Source: JASGDB01 sp049841315 (GTDB lineage: Bacteria > Bacteroidota > Bacteroidia > Flavobacteriales > Weeksellaceae). Taken from it: DNA of 9,615 bases. Each line of letters opens with the position of its first letter. Position 1 is the stretch's first letter. The position numbers and the translations under genes were made by a program. The notes beneath the pieces are model-generated. The model saw nothing but the letters and a program-made list of their open reading frames with translations, had not been told where the DNA came from and made no database searches. This document shows positions 1 through 4,436 of this stretch, in pieces. The DNA lies in NCBI GenBank assembly GCA_049841315.1, contig JASGDB010000156.1:1-9615 (forward strand), given 5' to 3'.

Positions 1-3
1 ATA

Positions 4-63
4 AAATTTTCAGGGATTTTTCTTTTTCCCGTCCCTAAAGGGTGGAGAAATCCCTGAAAATTT
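4..63. repeat. Inverted repeat A (16-bp arms) with palindromic core
   Basis: The arms at 4-19 and 48-63 are exact reverse complements over 16 bp (AAATTTTCAGGGATTT and its complement). The 28-base centre contains the smaller palindrome CCCTAAAGGG at 33-42. There is no T-tract after the right arm, so it does not look like an ordinary intrinsic terminator, although it could end transcription from a gene to the left of the window. Its right arm overlaps the left arm of inverted repeat B by six bases (58-63), so the two hairpins compete with each other. Confidence 0.8.
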
Positions 64-113
64 CATCAAAATTATACCCTTTAGGGTTAGGGAAATTAAT
101 TTTGATGAAATTT
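58..113. repeat. Inverted repeat B (17-bp arms), related to repeat A in opposite orientation
   Basis: The arms at 58-74 and 97-113 are exact reverse complements over 17 bp. The centre carries CCCTTTAGGG at 77-86, which is the reverse complement of the core of repeat A. The similarity continues: 76-95 matches the complement of 25-43 apart from two or three bases. A and B therefore look like two diverged copies of one hairpin element placed in opposite orientation, upstream of the promoter at 146-153. Confidence 0.8.
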
Positions 114-145
114 AAACAGGCTCTAACAATTTAGGAATTTGTTTT

Positions 146-153
146 TATATTTG
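146..153 (+). promoter_or_regulatory. -7 promoter box (TATATTTG) for the secreted-protein gene
   Basis: TATATTTG matches the Bacteroidetes -7 consensus TAnnTTTG exactly. No clear -33 TTTG lies at the usual 17-23 bp spacing. Transcription would begin near 160, which leaves a leader of about 25 bases before ATG 186 but almost none before ATG 162. This supports 186 as the start codon. Confidence 0.55.
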
Positions 154-185
154 CACAGTTAATGTGGACAATTCTATTTTTCCGT

Positions 186-1013
186 ATGAGAGCTTTATTT
201 TTTGCATTGAGTTTATTTTTATCATGCCTGGTTGCCGGGCAGGTGAAAACAGCGAAGATGAAAGACTACAAAAATATCATGAACAGCAAAAACATCTATG
301 AGATTAATGCTTTTCTCAGAGATGCCCATCCTGATGACCCAAGAAGGTCTATACTAAAGCCAAGGGTGATGGAAATGATTAAGGACTATATTAATAAAGC
401 TCATCCAGCCGACCAGCGTATCAAAGAAATGCAGGAAATGCTGGCAACCCTTAAAAGAAAACCTTCTACAAAAATAAGTTTTGATGAGATGAACGAAATC
501 ATCCGTCAAAAACAGATTGCTTATTACAAAGCCGAAATGGAAAAAGCCAACCGAAGCATTGCAGCGGGTAAAGGCAGTCAGGCAAACCAATCTGCCGCAG
601 CAGGGCAAACCGCAGGAGGAAACATCGGAAAAATTGCTCCGGCAAATACAGGAATGGCAGCGGGCTACGCAAACCCCGAAGCCGATGAATTCCAGATGCT
701 GATGAATGTTTCTCCAATAGAACACAAGCAGAAAACCGCAAAAATCCTTACTTCTCTTTTCGACAACGACCCGATGAGCAAAGAATGCATCGTCATGGTA
801 CGAAATGATTCCGACTGCGATATTATTATGAGAATGGAAGGAACGGGAACGAACAACTTCCGCCTGGCTATTCCCGCAAAAAAGGAAAATTCCATCGTAA
901 TTCCGAAGGGAGATTACCTGTTTACAAGCCTCGTTTGCGGTGCGCAGTATGCTTCGCAGAAAACCATTCAGAAGGCACTGATGGTAGCACTCAACAATCC
1001 CGGAGCAAAATAG
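186..1013 (+). CDS. Secreted protein of unknown function (flavobacterial, DUF6759-like C-terminus)
   Basis: This 275-residue protein starts at ATG 186; an in-frame ATG at 162 would add eight residues but sits almost on the predicted transcription start. Residues 1-18 form a signal peptide (MRALFFALSLFLSCLVAG) with a plausible signal peptidase I site before Gln19, so the protein is probably periplasmic or exported. Residues 20-120 are charged and predicted helical. A low-complexity Ala/Gly/Gln/Asn linker follows (about 125-160), then a compact C-terminal domain (about 170-275) with Cys201, Cys211 and Cys251 and a likely beta-rich stretch CIVMVRNDSDCDIIMRMEG. From memory the C-terminal part resembles the family called DUF6759 in Chryseobacterium; I could not confirm this by search. 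No enzymatic motif is visible. trmB follows after 53 bp without an obvious terminator, so the two may be co-transcribed, but no functional link is evident. Confidence 0.85.
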   Translation: MRALFFALSLFLSCLVAGQVKTAKMKDYKNIMNSKNIYEINAFLRDAHPDDPRRSILKPRVMEMIKDYINKAHPADQRIKEMQEMLATLKRKPSTKISFDEMNEIIRQKQIAYYKAEMEKANRSIAAGKGSQANQSAAAGQTAGGNIGKIAPANTGMAAGYANPEADEFQMLMNVSPIEHKQKTAKILTSLFDNDPMSKECIVMVRNDSDCDIIMRMEGTGTNNFRLAIPAKKENSIVIPKGDYLFTSLVCGAQYASQKTIQKALMVALNNPGAK

Positions 1014-1066
1014 CCGGATATAAAAAATCAAAAACTATTTGTCTTTTTTTGAAGACCTGAAAGAAT

Positions 1067-1744
1067 ATGGGCAAAAACAAATTAGCCAGATTTGCTGAAA
1101 ACAAACTATTACCAAACGTTATACAGCCGACCAGAGAGGAAGCCCTGAACGACTTTCATCTCAAAGGAAAATGGAGAGAAAAGGTTTTTAAAAACGACAA
1201 TCCCGTAGTGCTGGAATTAGGCTGTGGAAAAGGAGAATATACCGTCGGACTTGCCAAAGCGTTCCCCGAAAAAAACTTTATCGGGGTAGACATCAAAGGA
1301 GCGCGATTTTGGTTCGGAGCCAAAGAGTCTGTGGAAAAAGGAATCGGCAACTCTGCTTTTCTCCGCACTCAGATTGAACTGATTGACTGCTTCTTCAACG
1401 AAAATGAAGTGGAAGAAATCTGGATTACGTTCCCCGACCCGCAGATTAAATACAAAAGGACGAAACACCGCCTCACGCATCCCGATTTTCTGAACAGATA
1501 CAAAAAAATCCTGAAACCCGGAGGAATCATTCATCTGAAAACCGATTCCGAATTTCTTCACGGCTATACACTCGGGCTTCTTCAGGGAATGGGATATGAG
1601 ATTCTTACGGCTCACCACGACATCTACGGAGCTCCGGAATATGAAGCAAACACTCCTCTGCTCAGAGAAATCCGCACGTATTATGAAGAGCTTTTTTCCG
1701 CAAAAGGGAAAACCATTACTTACATTAAATTCAGAATTTCATAA
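1067..1744 (+). CDS. trmB: tRNA (guanine(46)-N7)-methyltransferase TrmB
   Basis: This cytoplasmic enzyme transfers a methyl group from S-adenosylmethionine to N7 of G46 in the tRNA variable loop. The 225-residue length is normal for the bacterial family. Motif I for SAM binding is LELGCGKGEY at residues 49-58, and motif II (FIGVDIKGAR, 71-80) contains the acidic residue Asp75. The TrmB signature appears as TFPDPQIKYKRTKHRL at 121-136, followed by LKTDSE at 157-162. The signature is PDPQIKYKRTKHR where the Escherichia coli type has PDPWPKKRHHKRR, so the Trp-Pro-Lys part is replaced; this may be a lineage feature. The ATG at 1067 gives the expected N-terminus and there is no upstream alternative that fits better. 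The gene converges with rpsB across a shared terminator. Confidence 0.95.
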   Translation: MGKNKLARFAENKLLPNVIQPTREEALNDFHLKGKWREKVFKNDNPVVLELGCGKGEYTVGLAKAFPEKNFIGVDIKGARFWFGAKESVEKGIGNSAFLRTQIELIDCFFNENEVEEIWITFPDPQIKYKRTKHRLTHPDFLNRYKKILKPGGIIHLKTDSEFLHGYTLGLLQGMGYEILTAHHDIYGAPEYEANTPLLREIRTYYEELFSAKGKTITYIKFRIS

Positions 1745-1774
1745 TTGAATTGACTGAGTCTGAAATAAAAAAGA

Positions 1775-1797
1775 TCTGTAAAAATTACAGACCTTTT
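1775..1797. terminator. Bidirectional terminator between trmB and rpsB
   Basis: TCTGTAA (1775-1781) and TTACAGA (1785-1791) form a 7-bp stem with an AAA loop. On the + strand it is followed by CCTTTTATT. On the - strand it is followed by a run of six T (complement of A1767-1772) two bases beyond the stem. It sits 26 bp past the rpsB stop and 30 bp past the trmB stop, as expected for a terminator shared by convergent genes. It is probably stronger for rpsB. Confidence 0.75.
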
Positions 1798-1816
1798 ATT
1801 ATATTTCGACTTTGCA

Positions 1817-2572
1817 TTATTCAAAATCCTTGTCAGCATCAGCAGTTACTTTTTCTCCTTCTTCTTTGGATTTTTCTTTATCTGCTTTTCTCTGAGACTG
1901 CCCTTCTTTTACAGCTTCAGCTACGATGCTTAGAATCATGTCTACAGACTTGGATGCATCATCATTCCCCGGAATTACGAAATCTACTTTTCTTGGGTCA
2001 GAGTTCGTATCCACGATAGCGAAAACAGGAATACCCAATTTCTTGGCTTCAGTTACTGCGATGTGTTCTCTCAGGATGTCAACAACAAATACTGCTGAAG
2101 GAAGACGCACCATATCTGCGATAGAACCTAAGTTTTTCTCAAGATTAGCTCTTTGTCTGTCTACCTGAAGTCTTTCTTTTTTAGACAATGTTTCAAACGT
2201 ACCGTCTTTTTTCATTTTGTCGATAGCGTTCATTTTCTTAACGGCTTTACGGATAGTTACAAAATTTGTAAGCATACCTCCCGGCCATCTTTCAGTAATA
2301 TAAGGCATATTCAGTTCCGAAGCGTGTTTTGCCACTACTTCTTTCGCCTGCTTTTTAGTTGCTACGAAAAGAACTTTTTTACCTGCAGAAGTAATTTTTT
2401 CCAAAGCACTGCACGCTTCGTCCAATTTTACAGCTGTTTTATGTAAATCTATGATGTGAATACCATTTTTCTCCATGAAAATGTATGGAGCCATATTCGG
2501 ATTCCACTTTCTGGTCATGTGACCGAAGTGTACACCTGCCTCTAATAGGTCTTTTACATTTACTTTTGCCAT
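1817..2572 (-). CDS. rpsB: 30S ribosomal protein S2
   Basis: This is a structural protein of the small ribosomal subunit, needed for S1 binding and initiation in most bacteria. The 251-residue sequence shows the S2 landmarks: LLEAGVHFGH near residues 9-18, RKWNPNMAPYIF, GIHIIDLHKT, the ERWPGGMLTNF segment near 94-104, and the VFAIVDTNSDP block near 184-194. The globular fold ends near residue 222 and is followed by a charged Lys/Glu/Asp tail of about 28 residues. It is the third gene of rplM-rpsI-rpsB and lies 153 bp behind rpsI, much further than the 5-bp rplM-rpsI gap. That leaves room for a leader. In most bacteria tsf (elongation factor Ts) follows rpsB; here a terminator and convergent trmB follow instead. 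Confidence 0.98.
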   Translation of the reverse strand: MAKVNVKDLLEAGVHFGHMTRKWNPNMAPYIFMEKNGIHIIDLHKTAVKLDEACSALEKITSAGKKVLFVATKKQAKEVVAKHASELNMPYITERWPGGMLTNFVTIRKAVKKMNAIDKMKKDGTFETLSKKERLQVDRQRANLEKNLGSIADMVRLPSAVFVVDILREHIAVTEAKKLGIPVFAIVDTNSDPRKVDFVIPGNDDASKSVDMILSIVAEAVKEGQSQRKADKEKSKEEGEKVTADADKDFE

Positions 2573-2725
2573 GTTTTTGTTTTTTGTTAGTTTACTTTCC
2601 GCTTATTAGGCAATCAACAACTTCTTTAGATGGGAGAAGCGTTTGGATGCTAAACGTAACGGGCAATTTTTAATAATTTGAAATTAAAAATTTGAAGTTT
2701 GAGATTAATAAATCCCAACCAAATC
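2573..2725 (-). promoter_or_regulatory. Possible rpsB leader region with small hairpins
   Basis: The 153 bases between rpsI and rpsB hold no gene. Three small inverted repeats are visible: CTTCT/AGAAG (2621-2625 with 2635-2639), CGTTT/AAACG (2640-2644 with 2652-2656) and an A+T-only 10-bp pair (2665-2674 with 2683-2692). AAGATTTG on the - strand (2720-2727) matches the -7 box at seven of eight positions and overlaps the end of rpsI, so a separate rpsB transcript with a leader of about 140 bases is possible. S2 represses its own synthesis through a leader in gammaproteobacteria; a similar role here is only a guess. Confidence 0.3.
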
Positions 2726-3112
2726 TTAACGTTTTGAGAACTGGAATCTCTTTCTTGCTTTTTTCTGTCCTGGTTTCTTTCTTTCCACCATTCTTGCATC
2801 TCTTGTTAAAAGACCTGCAGGCTTCAAAGCCAGTCTGAACTCAGCATTGATTTCGCAAAGTGCCCTGGAAACTCCCAGCCTGATAGCTTCTGCCTGACCT
2901 GTATTTCCACCTCCGAAAACATTTACAGTAACATCGTACTGTCCTGCTGTTTCAGTAAGAATGAAAGGCTGATTCAATTTGTAAACCATTACATCTGTTG
3001 AAAAATATTCTTGAGCATCTTTACCGTTTACTTTAATGTTTCCGGAACCCGGTTTTACGTAAACTCTTGCTACAGAAGTTTTTCTTCTTCCGATTTTATG
3101 AACTGTAGACAT
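2726..3112 (-). CDS. rpsI: 30S ribosomal protein S9
   Basis: This is a small-subunit head protein whose C-terminal tail reaches the P-site tRNA. The 128-residue length is typical. Landmarks are the N-terminal HKIGRRKTSVARVYV, the central VNVFGGGNTGQAEAIRLGVSRAL (S9 signature with the GGG turn), and a basic tail RKKPGQKKARKRFQFSKR ending in the conserved Ser-Lys-Arg. The start ATG is at 3112. The rplM stop lies five bases upstream, so S9 is certainly co-transcribed with L13, and translational coupling is likely. Nothing is unusual in the sequence. Confidence 0.98.
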   Translation of the reverse strand: MSTVHKIGRRKTSVARVYVKPGSGNIKVNGKDAQEYFSTDVMVYKLNQPFILTETAGQYDVTVNVFGGGNTGQAEAIRLGVSRALCEINAEFRLALKPAGLLTRDARMVERKKPGQKKARKRFQFSKR

Positions 3113-3117
3113 ACTTA

Positions 3118-3573
3118 TTATTTGAATTCGTTAACGTTGATTACTTTTGGCTGCTGTGCTTCGTGCTTGTGCTCAGAACCTTCGTATACATAAAGGTTTT
3201 TGTAAAGCTGAGAACCCAGTTTTGTTTTAGGAAGCATTCCTTTTACGGATTTTTCCAACACTCTCAACGGGTCTTTTTTAAGCAAATCCGTCGCAGTAAT
3301 AGACTTCTGTCCACCAGGATATCCTGTGTGCCAGATGTACGTTTTGTCTGCCCACTTGTTTCCGGAAAGGGTTACTTTCCCAGCATTCAGAACGATTACG
3401 TTGTCTCCGCAGTCTACGTGAGGCGTGTAATTCGTTTTGTGCTTACCTCTCAAAATCTTTGCAACCGTGGAAGCCAATCTTCCCAACGGCTGTCCTTCAG
3501 CATCTACCACAACCCATTCTTTATTAGCGGTAGCTTTGTTTGCTGAAATTGTTTTGTAACTTAATGTATTCAC
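3118..3573 (-). CDS. rplM: 50S ribosomal protein L13 (GTG start)
   Basis: This early-assembling large-subunit protein is 151 residues long. It begins VNTLSYKTISANKATANKEWV and contains the L13 landmarks GQPLGRLASTVAKILRGKH, YTPHVDCGDNVIVLNA and a KMLPK-type segment (KGMLPKTKLG). A longer open frame reaches an ATG at 3696, but its first 41 codons would be non-conserved and the -7 promoter box at 3620-3627 lies inside that extension. The GTG at 3573-3571 gives the usual flavobacterial N-terminus and a leader of roughly 40 bases. Two TAA stops stand in tandem (3118-3120 and 3115-3117). It is the first gene of the rplM-rpsI-rpsB unit. Confidence 0.96.
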   Translation of the reverse strand: MNTLSYKTISANKATANKEWVVVDAEGQPLGRLASTVAKILRGKHKTNYTPHVDCGDNVIVLNAGKVTLSGNKWADKTYIWHTGYPGGQKSITATDLLKKDPLRVLEKSVKGMLPKTKLGSQLYKNLYVYEGSEHKHEAQQPKVINVNEFK

Positions 3574-3619
3574 ACTTATAAGTTTAACGATTAAACATAA
3601 ATTTCCCAATAAGGGTGTG

Positions 3620-3627
3620 CAAAGGTA
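3620..3627 (-). promoter_or_regulatory. -7 promoter box (TACCTTTG) of the rplM operon
   Basis: On the - strand 3627-3620 reads TACCTTTG, an exact TAnnTTTG box followed by C, the commonest flavobacterial form. A -33 TTTG is not clear; a T-rich run sits at about the right distance. Predicted transcription starts near 3613, about 40 bases before GTG 3573. Confidence 0.7.
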
Positions 3628-3696
3628 TGAATATTTTTCGGATGAAAAAAACACATTACGGAATAAAACTGAAAATTTATGTTGGAATGATTTCAC

Positions 3697-3888
3697 TTCC
3701 TAAATTATATGTATTAAAAAGCAAAATTATAAACACGCCCGATTTTTATTTTTAAATTTCAATAATCTTCTTACTGAAATTTATCACAGGCTCCAAACAT
3801 CATCAAACCGGAAATGTTATTTTTTTCATTTGATTATCAGATTGTTAGGTCTTTAAAATTGTCTTTTAATATTAGCAGAGGAGAGTAT
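3697..3888. other. Intergenic region without recognisable gene
   Basis: This A+T-rich stretch, between the rplM promoter region and the sigma-54-like element at 3889-3905, shows no convincing open frame and no strong hairpin. It could hold upstream activator sites for that element, but I see no clear palindromic enhancer site. Confidence 0.5.
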
Positions 3889-3905
3889 TTGGCACGGTGT
3901 TTGAT
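3889..3905 (+). promoter_or_regulatory. Sigma-54-like -24/-12 promoter element
   Basis: TTGGCAC-GGTGT-TTGAT matches the RpoN consensus TTGGCAC-N5-TTGCT except for A in place of C at 3904. The GG (3891-3892) and the G of the -12 dinucleotide (3903) have the required 10-bp spacing. Transcription would start near 3915. No protein-coding gene follows in this orientation; the strong terminator at 3946-3978 does. Bacteroidota of this group often carry RpoN, but its presence in this genome is not shown here. Confidence 0.5.
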
Positions 3906-3914
3906 AGTAAAATG

Positions 3915-3978
3915 ATTCCGGAAACACAAGTGATAAAAATAAAGGAGAGATTGCGCTATAAGACAGTCTCTTTTTTTT
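3915..3978 (+). ncRNA. Candidate short RNA (about 64 nt) from a sigma-54-like promoter
   Basis: The limits are the predicted start from the -24/-12 element and the end of the T-tract of the terminator. The first ~30 bases (3915-3945) are A-rich and unpaired by eye, followed by the terminator stem, the architecture of many small regulatory RNAs. The ATG at 3912 lies upstream of the predicted start, and its frame runs through the terminator into the antisense of the next gene, so it is not a convincing coding sequence. I do not recognise any RNA family. Confidence 0.35.
3946..3978. terminator. Strong intrinsic terminator, best on + strand
   Basis: AGAGATTG (3946-3953) pairs with CAGTCTCT (3964-3971) with one G-U pair, over a 10-base loop. 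On the + strand the stem runs directly into eight T (3971-3978). On the - strand the hairpin is followed by CCTTTATTTTTA, so it can also end the membrane-protein gene whose stop is at 3982. The better T-tract is on the + strand, where no known gene precedes it. Confidence 0.7.
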
Positions 3979-3981
3979 GTT

Positions 3982-4314
3982 TTAATACCTCAGCGATTTG
4001 CTTTCCCGAAAGCTCGCGATTAAATAATACGCCACGAAAACGGTGGAAAATTTAATAATGGAAGGAATTGCTTGTTCAAAATTAAAGAGAAAAATTCCCA
4101 AAACCACCAAAACCGCAATTCCTATAAACGAAATTCCCATTTTTTTGAATAATGCCCACTCCGGACGATCTACAAAATACGCCAAACCCCAACCCAAACC
4201 GAAAGCAAACGCATTGAACAAATCCACTTTCCAGCCCTTGCTTTCCCATAAATAATAATTCAAAAAGAAACTTACCGCCGTTCCTAACAGTAAATATAAA
4301 ATCGATTTTTTCAT
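3982..4314 (-). CDS. Small four-helix membrane protein of unknown function
   Basis: I do not recognise this 110-residue protein. It has four hydrophobic segments: about 5-23 (after MKKS), 32-48, 60-78 and 83-102. The two lysines at the start, the basic loop near residues 50-58 (DRPEWALFKK) and the basic C-terminus (RESKSLRY) predict both ends in the cytoplasm. There is no lipobox, catalytic motif or conserved metal-binding cluster. The ATG at 4314 is ten bases downstream of the predicted transcription start from the -7 box at 4331-4338. It is transcribed alone, divergently from icmF, and ends at the hairpin 3946-3978. Any role in transport or envelope assembly would be speculation. Confidence 0.75.
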   Translation of the reverse strand: MKKSILYLLLGTAVSFFLNYYLWESKGWKVDLFNAFAFGLGWGLAYFVDRPEWALFKKMGISFIGIAVLVVLGIFLFNFEQAIPSIIKFSTVFVAYYLIASFRESKSLRY

Positions 4315-4330
4315 ACTTCCAAATCCTGCA

Positions 4331-4338
4331 CAAAAATA
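4331..4338 (-). promoter_or_regulatory. -7 promoter box (TATTTTTG) for the small membrane protein
   Basis: The - strand reads TATTTTTG from 4338 to 4331, an exact TAnnTTTG match, giving a start near 4324 and a leader of about ten bases before ATG 4314. No clear -33 element is seen. The icmF box lies 60 bp away in the opposite direction, so the 122-bp gap holds two divergent promoters. Confidence 0.5.
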
Positions 4339-4398
4339 CGGTTTCAGAATGATGTCAGAAGAATTCCGCAGAGATTTTACAGAAATTGCAGAATTGAT

Positions 4399-4406
4399 TA
4401 TCTTTG
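4399..4406 (+). promoter_or_regulatory. -7 promoter box (TATCTTTG) of icmF
   Basis: TATCTTTG is the canonical flavobacterial -7 box. A TTTT at 4375-4378, 20 bp upstream, is a weak -33 candidate. Transcription would start near 4413, 24 bases before ATG 4437. The TTG codon at 4404 that opens the longest reading frame is part of this box and so cannot be the translation start if the box is used. Confidence 0.65.
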
Positions 4407-4436
4407 GAACATTCAGAAAAATTTTCAGAAATCCTT

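Noticed and set aside
162..185. Earlier start ATG 162 for the secreted protein
   Set aside because: The predicted transcription start is near 160, which leaves no leader, and the extra residues place a second Arg-containing segment before the signal peptide without benefit.
219..230. Possible lipoprotein cysteine at residue 14 (FLSC)
   Set aside because: The -3 residue is Phe and the hydrophobic core continues past the Cys, so the lipobox is poor; a signal peptidase I site after VAG fits better.
354..1031. Antisense open frame of 225 codons opposite the secreted-protein gene
   Set aside because: It overlaps a gene with a promoter and signal peptide, its product is Cys/Phe/His-rich with no family features, and it has no promoter of its own; it is a shadow of codon use on the other strand.
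1750..2446. Plus-strand open frames of 80-97 codons across rpsB
   Set aside because: They are opposite S2, which is conserved throughout; the first would start before the rpsB terminator hairpin and contains only low-complexity Leu/Phe runs.
3574..3696. N-terminal extension of L13 to ATG 3696
   Set aside because: The extension contains the rplM -7 box and 41 non-conserved residues; GTG 3573 gives the family N-terminus.
3912..4060. Short + strand open frame (ATG 3912, about 49 codons)
   Set aside because: The ATG precedes the predicted start of the sigma-54-like promoter, and the frame runs through a strong terminator into the antisense of the membrane-protein gene.
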